The notes: a model not told the origin generated them from the sequence alone. A stretch of DNA of 64,000 bases from Pseudomonas chlororaphis (GCF_003731765.1 NZ_MOAL01000002.1:706525-770524), one strand, 5' to 3'; positions 49,334 to 58,825 are shown, numbered from the stretch's first letter. Numbers and translations are program-made.

Positions 49334-52242
49334 CTCAACGCACAGGCAGCACCTCCAAACGGCCCAGCTTTGCGGATGTGAAAAGCGCCGCCCTAAAGAA
49401 CATCGACCGCGTACTCGCTCACTGGCTGCCCCACGGCAAACGCGTGGACGGCGGTAAGGAATACACCGCCCCAAATCCCACCCGCACCGACAAACGCGCA
49501 GGCTCCCTCAAGGTCAGCTTGAGCAAAGGCACCTGGTCGGACTTCGCCACCGGCGACAAGGGCGGCGACCTGATTGACTTGGTGCGCTACATCGACGGCG
49601 GCACGGACGTAGAAGCCTGCAACAAGCTGGCAGAACTGCTCAACGTGTCTGCCGGAACAGCCAAGGCCAAGCCAGCACCGGCCAAACCCAAGGCACTGGA
49701 ATGGATCGCGATTCAGCCGATCCCGAGCGAGGCCATGAGCAAGTGCCCGGCCAAACATCGGCAGCACGGCGCGCCATCCAAGGTGTGGATCTATCGCGAC
49801 GCTCAAGGCCAGCCGGTCATGGCGCTCTATCGCTTCGACCTGGGCCCGGATGAAGACGGTAAGCCAAGGAAGGTCTTTGCTCCGCTGACCTGGTGCAAAC
49901 GGTCCGATGGCCAAACCACTCAATGGCGCTGGCAAGGTTTGCCTGAGCCGCGCCCTCTGTTGCGCCTGGATGAGCTGGCCCAACGCGCCGATGCCCCGGT
50001 GGTGCTGTGCGAAGGCGAAAAGGCCGCAGACGCCGCGGCTGAACTGATGCCTGGGTACGTGGCCACCTGCTGGCCGAACGGCTCAAACTCTTGGCACAAA
50101 GCAGACCTGTTGCCGCTCAAAGGTCGTTCGGTGCTGCTCTGGCCCGACAACGATGCCAGCGGTAAAGCCTGCATGGACGCCATTGAGCCGAAGCTGCTTG
50201 AGCTGGGCGCGGAGTCAGTACAGCGAGTGGCGCTTGAGGCGTTCAAACGCAAGCCCACCACCAAGGATGGTAAACCCTCGTTTGCAAAAGGCGGCAAGTG
50301 GGTAGACGGCGACGACGCTGCCGACGCACTGAGCAAGGGCTGGACCGCTGGCCACGTTGCCGAGCTGGTGAGCAGCGGTGAATTGTTTGAACTGCCTGGG
50401 GAGAAGTCGGCAGCGGAATCGACCGAAGCCAAGCCGGAACCGAAGACGAAAGCAGCGGCCAAGCGTCCGGCGAAATCGAAAAATGACCTGATGCCCGGTG
50501 GCTTTCGCCTGACGCCCGAAGGGGTGTTTTATTCCGGTGATGATGGGGAGGCACGCCCGGTGTGCTCGCCTCTGGAAATCATCGCCCGCACCCGTGACGA
50601 GAAGGGCCATAACTGGGGCTTGCTGGTCGAGTTCGACGATCCAGACGGCGCCAAAAAACGCTGGAACATTCCAGCGCGCACCATGACCGGCGACTTCGGC
50701 AAAGACGTATTGGGGCCACTGGTAGACATGGGCCTGCGCCTCGCAGGGAGCCGTTCGGGACGTAACGCACGCAACGACTTGCAGAGCTACCTCGGTGGCT
50801 TTGACAGCGCACAGCGGGCCCGTCTGGTGACGCGCCTGGGCTGGCACGGCAACGCCTTCCTGTTGCCTGAGCAACAGATTGGATCGCACGAAGAACACCT
50901 GCACTTCTACGAGGCCGGAGCCCAGCTCCCGCCGATCAGCGAGGCGGGCTCCCTGGAGCAATGGCAGCAGCAGATCGGCGCCCTGTGCGTTGGCAATCAC
51001 CGCTTGTCGTTTGTCGTTAGCGTGGCCTTTGCGGGCCCTCTGCTGAACTTGCTGGGCCATGAGTCGGGCGGTTTCCACTTCTACGGCGATAGTTCTGGCG
51101 GCAAAACCACCCACTTGCAGGTGGCCGCCTCGGTCTATGGCGGGCCGCGCCTGGTGCGTTCTTGGCGTTCTACAGACAACGCCCTGGAGTCCATCGCCGC
51201 CGCGCACTCAGACGGGCTTCTGGTGCTGGATGAAATCGGAATGTGCGATGCCCGCATCATTGGCGAGACGGTCTACATGCTCGGCAACGGCACCGGTAAA
51301 GCCCGGGCCAATGATCGGGGCCAGGCAGGCCGCCAGGTGCAGGAGTGGCGCTTGCTGTTTCTCTCGACCGGCGAGAAGACGTTGGCGCAACACATGGCCG
51401 AGGCCAACAAGGAGCTGAAAGCCGGTATGGAGGTCCGCATGCTTGCCGTGCCAGCGGATGCAAGCAAGGGGCTTGGCATGTTCGATGTGCTGAACGGTTT
51501 TGAGGATGCCGCCGCCCTCTCCGATGCGCTCAAAGCCCGTGTAGCGAAGTTCTACGGCACGCCCCTCACCGCCTTCCTGAAGGCCCTGAGTGAGCCTGGC
51601 GAGATGCTGAGGTGGTCGGTGATCGTTCGCCGCACCTTGGAGCAATTCATTACCCAAAACCTACCCGCCACGGCCAGCGGTCAAGCTCAACGTGCGGCCC
51701 TGCGCTTCGGCCTCGCCGCTGCCGCGGGCGAGCTGGCGACGGCCTTTGGTGTCACCGGCTGGCCGGATGGCACTGCCACGACTGCCGCCCGGGTTTGCTT
51801 GCATGGGTGGCTGGCTGAGCGGGGTGGCGCGGGCAACCTGGAGGGCGAAGCCATCATGGCCCGACTGCGCCAGGTGATCGAACGCTTCGGAGAAAGCCGG
51901 TTCACCCGGTGGGAATCCACTGCCGCCAAGATCGATGAACACGGACCACGGACCATCGACCGGCTGGGCTTTCGCAAGACCATGGAACACGGCATGGGCG
52001 ACACCCTGCACACAACCATCACCTACTACGTGTTGCCGGAGGCATGGCGTTCGGAGGTGTTTCGGGGATTGAACCTCACAGCTGTCAATCGAGAACTGAT
52101 CCAGCGGGGCGTGCTGCAACCGGCCAAGGACGGAAAGGCTTCTTGCTCGGTACGTCTACCCGGCATGGGGGTTCAGCGCTGCTATGTGGTCTTGAGCGAA
52201 CCAGGGAATGAGGTGGCATTGGCAGAAACGGAAGCAGCCTAA
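49330..52242 (+). CDS. Toprim/DUF927-type primase-helicase
   Basis: Replication protein of the island, 970 residues, comparable in role to P4 alpha. The N-terminal region (GSLKVSLSKGTWSDFATGDK, about residues 55-75) is the primase-associated segment. The Toprim domain follows with VVLCEGEKAAD (about 221-231) and LWPDND (about 267). A DUF927 helicase domain has Walker A FHFYGDSSGGKTT (about 580-592) and Walker B GLLVLDEIGMCD (about 630-641). A linker rich in Lys/Ala/Pro (about 360-385) joins the halves. It is last in a chain of four ATGA overlaps. The nearby iterons are its likely binding sites, by analogy. Confidence 0.88.
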   Translation: MTQRTGSTSKRPSFADVKSAALKNIDRVLAHWLPHGKRVDGGKEYTAPNPTRTDKRAGSLKVSLSKGTWSDFATGDKGGDLIDLVRYIDGGTDVEACNKLAELLNVSAGTAKAKPAPAKPKALEWIAIQPIPSEAMSKCPAKHRQHGAPSKVWIYRDAQGQPVMALYRFDLGPDEDGKPRKVFAPLTWCKRSDGQTTQWRWQGLPEPRPLLRLDELAQRADAPVVLCEGEKAADAAAELMPGYVATCWPNGSNSWHKADLLPLKGRSVLLWPDNDASGKACMDAIEPKLLELGAESVQRVALEAFKRKPTTKDGKPSFAKGGKWVDGDDAADALSKGWTAGHVAELVSSGELFELPGEKSAAESTEAKPEPKTKAAAKRPAKSKNDLMPGGFRLTPEGVFYSGDDGEARPVCSPLEIIARTRDEKGHNWGLLVEFDDPDGAKKRWNIPARTMTGDFGKDVLGPLVDMGLRLAGSRSGRNARNDLQSYLGGFDSAQRARLVTRLGWHGNAFLLPEQQIGSHEEHLHFYEAGAQLPPISEAGSLEQWQQQIGALCVGNHRLSFVVSVAFAGPLLNLLGHESGGFHFYGDSSGGKTTHLQVAASVYGGPRLVRSWRSTDNALESIAAAHSDGLLVLDEIGMCDARIIGETVYMLGNGTGKARANDRGQAGRQVQEWRLLFLSTGEKTLAQHMAEANKELKAGMEVRMLAVPADASKGLGMFDVLNGFEDAAALSDALKARVAKFYGTPLTAFLKALSEPGEMLRWSVIVRRTLEQFITQNLPATASGQAQRAALRFGLAAAAGELATAFGVTGWPDGTATTAARVCLHGWLAERGGAGNLEGEAIMARLRQVIERFGESRFTRWESTAAKIDEHGPRTIDRLGFRKTMEHGMGDTLHTTITYYVLPEAWRSEVFRGLNLTAVNRELIQRGVLQPAKDGKASCSVRLPGMGVQRCYVVLSEPGNEVALAETEAA

Positions 52243-52329
52243 AGGCAGCTCATGACGACGAGATTTAGCCGGGCGCTTCCGGCCTCGCCAGCCACTCATT
52301 CAACCCCACTCTTTTTTAGGAAATCCATC

Positions 52330-53208
52330 ATGCAAACCGTCGAAACTCTGACTGCGAACCGCGCCAAATTTGAATCAGAAATCCAGAGCTACCAGGAGAA
52401 AATTACCCAATGTGAAGCCACGCTTAGCAAACCGGGAGCGGAGCATTCACCTGCAAAAAGTGAGATCGAATTCAACATCATCAGCAGCCGGAGCCGTATC
52501 AAGGCCCTCAAACATAATATCGACATGATCGACCGCGACCTTAGCTGGCACGAGCGCAAACAAGGCACTCCGGGCTTGATGAACACGTACCACGAAAAAC
52601 TGCATTCTTGGGCAGCAGATAAAGTCGAACTGCTAGAGAAACGTCAAGCGCTGAGCACTCGCCTGGAGGAAACCAAGGCCCAGACCAGCAAGCAACTTTC
52701 CGAAGCTCGCCTTGCCGAGGAGGAAGCGGCACGGAGCTATGCCCAAGCAGTAGCGTGGGGCGACGTAGATGCTGAAAAAACGGCCTCGACAGCCGCTCAG
52801 AAAGCGGCCAAAGCCTTGGAAGCAGCACAGGAACATCAACGTCGCCAAGGCTTGATCATCAATGCACTGGAAAAGGAGATTCAAATCGTCGATGAGCACA
52901 TTGATGAAGCAGACCGCGAATACGCAAAAATTGAACGAAGTGCAGTGCTACTTGCTACTGAACGCCTTGAGGAGGAGTGGGACGCCGCAGCTCAGGCACT
53001 GATTGACCTCGGAGCGAAGCTCTATGCTGGCCTGCGCTACATGGGCCGTGAGCAAATGGCCTTCCATGACCTTAAAATTCCTGGCCGCGTGAACCTCTAT
53101 CAAAAATGGGATCAGGGCAACTTGATGGGCGGGGCCACACAATTCGGGCCTAACGAAATCATCGGCCTCAGCGCTGACACCGAGAGTGAGACTGATCTGG
53201 CGGCGTAG
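52330..53208 (+). CDS. Long coiled-coil protein of the island
   Basis: The ATG at 52330 gives 292 residues starting MQTVETLTANRAKFESEI; the upstream frame to 52252 lacks a ribosome site. Residues 1-230 are almost all charged coiled coil (VELLEKRQALSTRLEETKAQ, EEHQRR-type heptads). The C-terminal 60 residues are globular (LGAKLYAGLRYMGREQMAFH). It resembles spacer or scaffold proteins, but no family is recognised. It lies 87 bases after the primase-helicase on the same strand and likely belongs to the same transcript. Confidence 0.8.
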   Translation: MQTVETLTANRAKFESEIQSYQEKITQCEATLSKPGAEHSPAKSEIEFNIISSRSRIKALKHNIDMIDRDLSWHERKQGTPGLMNTYHEKLHSWAADKVELLEKRQALSTRLEETKAQTSKQLSEARLAEEEAARSYAQAVAWGDVDAEKTASTAAQKAAKALEAAQEHQRRQGLIINALEKEIQIVDEHIDEADREYAKIERSAVLLATERLEEEWDAAAQALIDLGAKLYAGLRYMGREQMAFHDLKIPGRVNLYQKWDQGNLMGGATQFGPNEIIGLSADTESETDLAA

Positions 53209-53309
53209 GCCTGTCATCAAAATTGGGGCCTCGACGAGCCCGAGAAAGAGCACAGCCTGCGCTCGCAGGCTGCTGCACTGAAAACCCAAAATGAAGAGAG
53301 CACAGGACC

Positions 53310-53495
53310 ATGTCTGAGGCAACGGAACCTTCACCATCAACCCGCGATGCACTCAAGGGCAGGCGACTCTATCTGCTGAACCTGGTGGAGCTGATTGAGA
53401 GTAATCATCAAACCCTGACCACCATAGAGAGGCTGTCGATAACCGCGATAACCGCCGAAGTAAAGCGCATCGAAAATCAGCTTCGCCCTCAATAG
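53310..53495 (+). CDS. Small helical island protein
   Basis: A protein of 61 residues (MSEATEPSPSTRDALKGRRL) with a helical hairpin (YLLNLVELIESNHQTLTTIE). An AGAGAGCACAGGACC stretch before the ATG offers a weak ribosome site. It ends the rightward operon, 48 bases before a strong terminator. The function is unknown. Confidence 0.6.
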   Translation: MSEATEPSPSTRDALKGRRLYLLNLVELIESNHQTLTTIERLSITAITAEVKRIENQLRPQ

Positions 53496-53542
53496 CGCGA
53501 GCAAGCCAATAGCCTAGGGCCCCGAATAGCCCAACGACGAAT

Positions 53543-53570
53543 AAGGGAGTGCAAATGCACTCCCTTTTTT
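53543..53570 (+). terminator. Terminator of the island replication operon
   Basis: The stem AAGGGAGTGCA with its complement and a 2-base loop runs into TTTTTT. It marks the end of the rightward genes and the start of the leftward cargo. Confidence 0.92.
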
Positions 53571-54051
53571 GGGTCGCGCTTTATAGCCAAAACGCACTAC
53601 AACAATAATCGCTTTGAGGCGTCCAATTATCATCCATCTCCGGATCTCTCTCCCGGCATAGACGTTAACTAAATGATCGCTAATTTCATGGGTATCTTAT
53701 GAACACATCAGTCCGATGGCCGTCCTTCGTTAACGACCGCTTTCGGCCAATAGCTGATGTCTACTTCAGGCTGAATTTTACTCAATTGAACATTCGATAT
53801 TTGACAAGCCTAGCGTCGCTCATTTCAACCTGAGCATCACATCTCGAAACAAATACCGTCCAAATGAATATCATTATTAATTCCGAGCCCTCCACACACA
53901 AATAACCTAATGTCGCAATTATCGACATAGTCTGCCAACTAAATTCCCTTTCAGTGCACACCAACCATATCGCACTTAACCCCCTCGCCCCAAAAAGCCA
54001 CACATCTGCCAATACAATCAGAGCGCACCATTAAGGGCCGACTACAACTAT
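53571..54051. other. AT-rich stretch with no convincing gene
   Basis: Base composition changes sharply here. A leftward 76-codon frame (53782-54012) has two hydrophobic stretches, but its start lacks a ribosome site, so it is not called. The region is the 3' flank of the HExxH gene. Confidence 0.5.
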
Positions 54052-55710
54052 TCAGCAGCTAATATCATCAGGATGAATTTTAAAAATATTTTCAAACAAG
54101 CGACTTGTTTTATCCTTTATTACTCCAGAGTCTTCTCGCTCTGTAAGCCAAGAGAAATCATATTTAAATTCTCCCTGCCCAGTCACCCACTGGCTACTCA
54201 AGTTATATACAAGATTCGCAGCGTAAAATGCATTGAACGTCCTTTTTATATTAGCTTCAGTTTTTCCAGGAATCATACGTGGCAAAATCGTCTGTTCTTC
54301 AGAATGATCACTATACAATGATAAATTTCTCAACCAGATATCTTGATACCTCCTAAACTCTTCTCCAAACATAAAATGTTTTCCCGCCCAACAGAAAAAT
54401 TCTGGAGCCTCAAGCTTATCCAAGTTAAAAGTTATAAAATGCGAGAAGAGGACACGAATGGCAATACTTTCTGGATCATAATCGAAACTATCTTGCTGCC
54501 TTAATAGCTCTTGGATTGAGCCTCTATCTTTTTTCCATGTGGATATCAAAGTAGGTATTTCATATGGATGCTCGAGGCCACTGCTCTGCGTCAGTATTTG
54601 CGCCACCTCGAGGTATTCTTTTTTGCTGTAATCTTTAATATGAAATTTTAAGTGAGAGTTTTCTTTCACAGCCCTGCAAAGTGCTAGAAACCGATAATTG
54701 CAATCGACAACACTAATGAAATCCTTCATGCAAGTTACTGCCTTTGGGAAACCTTCAGAAGGATTAAGTGATATATCACAAACAAGAAGATACAGCGCAA
54801 CAAGAGGACTATCAATTAGCTTAGGCGCCTCACTATTTGTCAATTGCAGAAACAACTTGAACGCCTCACCATATACCCCTTGTAGGTAACCCTCTTTTTC
54901 AATTTGCTCGAATGTTATCTTATTTTCGGTTACAGCTGACAGAAACTGCAGCTGAATGAACCTAGCCTGACCTTCAATGATATCAAACCCTCGAATAGGA
55001 TATAGCTTTATAGGGGAGCCATAGAAAAAACCACTAAATTTGGCGACCTTGTTACTCTCAAAATCGTCGTGCCAATCGTCAGGATTAGGAAGGAACTCCG
55101 AATCAGGATCAAACATACTTTTCAGGATGTTTAATGTAGCGTTGTATGCAACGTTGAAAGCATGAGCCTTTGACTCAAAATAATTTAAAGTCGCTACCTG
55201 TTTAATGCCCGAAGCATTCATGATTAGCGATCTGTAAAACGCTATATCCAACGTATTGTTTGTTACGGTGTTAGCATGTGCAATGTCTGGATCCGTATGA
55301 TCTTTGCCGCTGCGCATCTCCGATTCAGCCCACGCCATGAGTGGCTTTTTGGCTTTCTTCGATTTTGCGAGGTGTTGCAGCGCTTCCATATTATTATGCG
55401 TTTGCGCGGGATAGCCCATACTCAACATAAAACCTATGGTCGAGCCAATAAATTGCCACCAGTGAACGGTTTCGTGGAGATATGTCGAAAAAGCTTGAAA
55501 CTCTTCCCAAGTTATATCCCCGCTCTTTTTTTTAGTGGCACTATCGACCAGCTTGTGTACTGAATAACTCAATCTAAGAACATATTGCGTGGGATGATAT
55601 AACCCCAAAGCATCAAGACAAGAAGCAAGGCCAGGCTGTGATGCCTCAATTTGACTAAATGTGTCTAATAGCGGGTGAGAGAGTTTTGCATAGTCGTCAT
55701 CACTGAGCAT
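54052..55710 (-). CDS. Putative zinc metallopeptidase (HExxH), orphan, function unknown
   Basis: A protein of 552 residues from AT-rich DNA with a good TTGAGGA ribosome site. Residues 79-83 read HETVH, a zincin motif (two zinc histidines and the catalytic glutamate), within a hydrophobic frame (YLHETVHWWQFIG). Residues 246-250 read EGQAR, which could supply the third zinc ligand as in gluzincin-like enzymes. There is no signal peptide and no clear membrane segment, so it should act in the cytoplasm. The remaining sequence matches nothing I recognise. It stands alone in the cargo region; a defence or toxin role is plausible but untested. Confidence 0.7.
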   Translation of the reverse strand: MLSDDDYAKLSHPLLDTFSQIEASQPGLASCLDALGLYHPTQYVLRLSYSVHKLVDSATKKKSGDITWEEFQAFSTYLHETVHWWQFIGSTIGFMLSMGYPAQTHNNMEALQHLAKSKKAKKPLMAWAESEMRSGKDHTDPDIAHANTVTNNTLDIAFYRSLIMNASGIKQVATLNYFESKAHAFNVAYNATLNILKSMFDPDSEFLPNPDDWHDDFESNKVAKFSGFFYGSPIKLYPIRGFDIIEGQARFIQLQFLSAVTENKITFEQIEKEGYLQGVYGEAFKLFLQLTNSEAPKLIDSPLVALYLLVCDISLNPSEGFPKAVTCMKDFISVVDCNYRFLALCRAVKENSHLKFHIKDYSKKEYLEVAQILTQSSGLEHPYEIPTLISTWKKDRGSIQELLRQQDSFDYDPESIAIRVLFSHFITFNLDKLEAPEFFCWAGKHFMFGEEFRRYQDIWLRNLSLYSDHSEEQTILPRMIPGKTEANIKRTFNAFYAANLVYNLSSQWVTGQGEFKYDFSWLTEREDSGVIKDKTSRLFENIFKIHPDDISC

Positions 55711-56156
55711 AATCAGTCCTCAACGCGGTGTTAAAACGATAAATAGAGGAGGTTTGCTGCCGCAAGCAAATGCGACAATAATGCTTGATTAAGATCATTG
55801 TCTGGTCGATACAAGCTAAGCTCGAATTGAGTGCAAAGTCAAATACACCCCGACCGCAACCCTTAACGAACAAAGTTTATCGATGCGATTGAATAAGCTT
55901 TTATATTTTAACCGAATACTCAGATGAAGCATTTTCTTTTGCGCCGAGCACAGACGCTCACGGTCGGATGCTATTTGTCGGACATCATCGCCCGTAAGTA
56001 ACAATAGCAAACCTGGTGCGCTCCACCGGAGGAATTTAAGATGAGGACTGCATCCTTAGCCTCATACTCCTTGCCACTCTGCTCGTTGCAAAAAAACTCG
56101 GACACCCACGTTAAGTGAAATCCGTCAGCAATGATTTTCTATAAGACTTTTCAGAC
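55711..56156. other. Intergenic region between two leftward cargo units
   Basis: AT-rich and without a supported gene. A 64-codon leftward frame (55816-56010) has no family look. The promoter of the HExxH gene should be in the left part, but no consensus boxes are clear. Confidence 0.5.
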
Positions 56157-56573
56157 TTATGTTTGCGCTTCAAGGACTCTCGCCGCCACGCCATCTTTGA
56201 AATGAAAGTAACTGGCAAGCCCAAACACAATAAATTGCGCAAATCCCAGCTTCAAGGTTGGCTGCGCAATCATCCCAAAATAGAATAACAAGGACACCGC
56301 TACCATGAAGAAGCGTTTGGAAGCATACCAGGCCAGAAACCTATCATCGGTAGTACGGTGCTTGATGGCCGACCTCGTCATTTTTACTGCTACCTGTCCA
56401 AAAATTATGCAAGACCCCAGCGACCAATCAGCTGAAAGCACAATTTCCTGCCATGTGTAAGCATACAGCTTAATGAGTACCAGCATCGTGAAGGGAATCA
56501 CGATGAAAAGGTACTCGGACATAAGTTCGGCTAAAATAGCCTTCCGGTCTCTAGAGGAGAGGTCTGGGTTCAT
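56157..56573 (-). CDS. Four-helix integral membrane protein, candidate effector
   Basis: A protein of 138 residues from the ATG at 56573 (MNPDLSSRDRKAILAELM). Four hydrophobic helices are visible (YLFIVIPFTMLVLIKLYAY, WSLGSCIIFGQVAVKM, RFFMVAVSLLFYFGMIA, FAQFIVFGLASYFHF) with a short basic loop between helices 2 and 3. It overlaps the end of the 288-residue gene by 23 bases, so the two form one unit. A soluble protein coupled to a small multi-helix membrane protein is a common layout in abortive-infection systems; that role is inferred. Confidence 0.68.
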   Translation of the reverse strand: MNPDLSSRDRKAILAELMSEYLFIVIPFTMLVLIKLYAYTWQEIVLSADWSLGSCIIFGQVAVKMTRSAIKHRTTDDRFLAWYASKRFFMVAVSLLFYFGMIAQPTLKLGFAQFIVFGLASYFHFKDGVAARVLEAQT

Positions 56574-57417
56574 GCTGAAGCCCCACATCTCGATGGATGT
56601 CAATCACCCTTTTAATTTTCGCACTGGATATGAAAGGCTTACCTTTCCCGGCGGGCGGCGTGTAAATCTCGTAGGCAACTTCAGCCTCCATAACATCTTT
56701 TGGGCCGATAGGTTTTATCAGACCATCCTGATACCCTTCTAGCCAGCCGAGATCAGAAATATTGGCATTGTATCGACTCCCAGTGCTGACACTTAACATG
56801 GCCCATGCACCCTTGCCTATATTGACGGGAGCCCTCACATAAAGTTTATCGACACCAATATGGCTTTCCTTTGTTCCCAAAAACATATCTTTGGGATTAG
56901 CATTGAAGCGCCAATGCGTGTTGATCGGGGTTACGCAGTGAGCTTCAGTCAGGGTAGCCGTAGCACTCTCTTCTGGAAGCAATCGTTTGTTGGCTTCCGA
57001 AAGCTTACTCAAAGCCACTGCCAAAGCTTTTCGATCGATCATTGGATCTACTGTTTGCCCAAAATCAAACTGGCTCAAGTGAGTTTCGAGCTTAGCCGCC
57101 AAGAGGTCTACGTCTTCTTCTGTGCTGGTTGAGTCGAGTTCAGAAAGTTCACCCGCTAATTTCACACCGGCATCAAAAACAGCATCTTCTACCCACGTTC
57201 TTACCTTCCCTGGAACGGACTTCAGCAAACTCGCTATCGATCCCGTCTCGACATTTTCCAATCGAAGTTCAAAGTCATCTGTTGCGCCAACGCTCGTTGC
57301 AATAACTTGTCCGAGTGCCTGGTAAGCTTCTATGTAGCTGCTCATGGCCTGGAATATTTCGGCAGGTCTGCGACGTTCCTTGGCAAAATCGATCTTGATC
57401 TTCAGCGTCTCGTGCAT
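56551..57417 (-). CDS. Soluble protein paired with the 4TM protein, possible sensor
   Basis: A protein of 288 residues without signal or membrane segments. The N-terminal part (LKIKIDFAKERRRPAEIFQA, then FELRLENVETGSIASLLKS) looks like a conserved alpha/beta domain. The C-terminal part is beta-rich (KGAWAMLSVSTGSRYNANIS, EAEVAYEIYTPPAGKGK). No enzyme motif was recognised. Its stop lies inside the next gene, so translation is coupled. It could hold the membrane protein inactive or sense an infection signal. Confidence 0.68.
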   Translation of the reverse strand: MHETLKIKIDFAKERRRPAEIFQAMSSYIEAYQALGQVIATSVGATDDFELRLENVETGSIASLLKSVPGKVRTWVEDAVFDAGVKLAGELSELDSTSTEEDVDLLAAKLETHLSQFDFGQTVDPMIDRKALAVALSKLSEANKRLLPEESATATLTEAHCVTPINTHWRFNANPKDMFLGTKESHIGVDKLYVRAPVNIGKGAWAMLSVSTGSRYNANISDLGWLEGYQDGLIKPIGPKDVMEAEVAYEIYTPPAGKGKPFISSAKIKRVIDIHRDVGLQHEPRPLL

Positions 57418-57852
57418 TGCGACCTACTTCCATGAATGATTAATAGCACTAGTGCTACCTGAAAACTCTCTTCTGCACGATCAGTAGACGCGCTAAACGG
57501 TCTGAACGATCTGATTAGAGCCTCGCACCTCCTGAACCAGAAGGTCGCTGATTCTAATTCCAATGATGGCAAAATGTCTTCTAAGGTGCATTGCGTACTG
57601 ATGTCCTAGAGTCGCCTCACAAAACACTGTTCATCCAAACAGTACCCCAGATATGGGGATCTGGCAAATCTACTGTCCACAGATGTACTCAGCCTTTGCC
57701 ACTGCAAACCAGACTGCCTTCGAATCTTTAAGCCTGGCTCGGCCTTAGTCGTATAGCCTGCGATAACCGTGTCGCAAGCGTGCAAGCTCATTGCCATGCC
57801 AATGGTCGAGTGCTGTAGAGCTGAGATCTCGCATTGAGCTATCCTGACACCT
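57418..57852. other. Divergent promoter region between two cargo units
   Basis: Separates the leftward two-gene unit from the rightward Panacea unit. A leftward frame from 58040 overlaps the Panacea gene and is a shadow. No strong palindrome was noted. Confidence 0.45.
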
Positions 57853-58407
57853 ATGCTAATCAACCATGAACGTGAAAAGCTGATCGAAGCGGTCAAGTTT
57901 TTTGCGCAAAACACGCGAAAGCTGGGAAAGACAAAGCTTTTTAAGCTCCTGTATTTTTTAGACTTTACGCATTTTAGAGATACTGGCCGGCCAGTCACCG
58001 GGCTGGAGTATTTCGCGTGGCCTATGGGGCCTGTACCCACCGAACTATTTGAGGAACTCAGGCGCCCAGAGCAAGGCTGGGATGGAAACTGCTCGTTCGA
58101 GTTCCTATCTACGGCGAAAGGTCAGATGCTTCGAGTTGAGGCTTTGAGCGAATTTGATTCGTCTCACTTTACGAAGCGTGAGCTTCGCATCATGCATAGT
58201 TTGGCAGATCAATTTAAAAATTCTGACGCGGAGCAAATGGTGGAGGAAACTCACCTCGAAAACCTGCCGTGGCATCAAATCTACGAGGTTCAGGGACGAA
58301 AGCAAGAGAACATCCCGTACCGGATGGCTGTACGCAGGCAGGAGGAGGACGCCGTTATGAGGCTTGCCGCCGATCGAGCAGAGTTGGTCGCCACACTAAG
58401 GAAATGA
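57853..58407 (+). CDS. Panacea-domain antitoxin (PanA-like, DUF4065)
   Basis: A protein of 184 residues. The Panacea/SocA-type core is visible: KLIEAVKFFAQNTRKLGKTK, LFKLLYFLDF, GRPVTGLEYFAWPMGPVP and a TKRELRIMHSLADQFK segment. Panacea proteins neutralise many unrelated toxins in two-gene PanAT units. Its TGA stop is separated by one base from the GTG start of the next gene, so the partner is almost certainly translated with it. The domain call is strong; pairing as antitoxin follows from published PanAT layouts. Confidence 0.85.
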   Translation: MLINHEREKLIEAVKFFAQNTRKLGKTKLFKLLYFLDFTHFRDTGRPVTGLEYFAWPMGPVPTELFEELRRPEQGWDGNCSFEFLSTAKGQMLRVEALSEFDSSHFTKRELRIMHSLADQFKNSDAEQMVEETHLENLPWHQIYEVQGRKQENIPYRMAVRRQEEDAVMRLAADRAELVATLRK

Positions 58408-58408
58408 T

Positions 58409-58825
58409 GTGACCCCAGGAACAGTATATCTCCATAAAGATTTCTTGTTTGCTGACGGCACAACCAAAGACAAGTACTTGGTTGTGCTGGGTAACTTGAA
58501 AAATGGAATTGTTCTGGTGGTCAAAACCACATCGCAAGGGCATCACTACCGAAATGACTTTGGATGTCAAAGTGCCAACAGATTTGCTGCTTTCTTCTTT
58601 CCTGCTAACTCCACTTGCTTCCAGAAAAACACTTGGGTCTGCCTGAGTGATTTTTATGAGATCAGCGAGAATAAACTGACACAGGGATTAGCAACCGGCG
58701 ATGTTTTCAGGATCGGTCATCTTGGAAATATGTTCACCCGGGACGTGCAGTTTTGCGCTAAGGGATCGGATGACATTAGCGAGGCGCAAGAGTCTATGAT
58801 CGACGGCAGTTTGGCTCCAAGTTGA
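58409..58825 (+). CDS. Toxin candidate of the PanAT-like pair, MazF/PemK-like start
   Basis: A GTG start gives 138 residues (MTPGTVYLHKDFLFADGTTK). The opening PGTVYLHKDF...KYLVVLGN recalls the first strands of MazF/PemK-type endoribonucleases, and a later WVCLSDFYEIS could be another strand. Overall identity to known members is not evident, and four cysteines are unusual. Being second behind a Panacea gene makes it a PanT candidate. The toxin activity and target are not shown by sequence. Confidence 0.62.
   Translation: MTPGTVYLHKDFLFADGTTKDKYLVVLGNLKNGIVLVVKTTSQGHHYRNDFGCQSANRFAAFFFPANSTCFQKNTWVCLSDFYEISENKLTQGLATGDVFRIGHLGNMFTRDVQFCAKGSDDISEAQESMIDGSLAPS

Noticed and set aside
53782..54012. 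Leftward 76-codon hydrophobic frame
   Set aside because: No ribosome site and AT-rich chance hydrophobicity; possible but unsupported.
55816..56010. Leftward 64-codon frame between cargo units
   Set aside because: No ribosome site or recognisable pattern.
57606..58040. Leftward 144-codon frame in the divergent region
   Set aside because: Overlaps the Panacea gene start on the opposite strand and has no motif.
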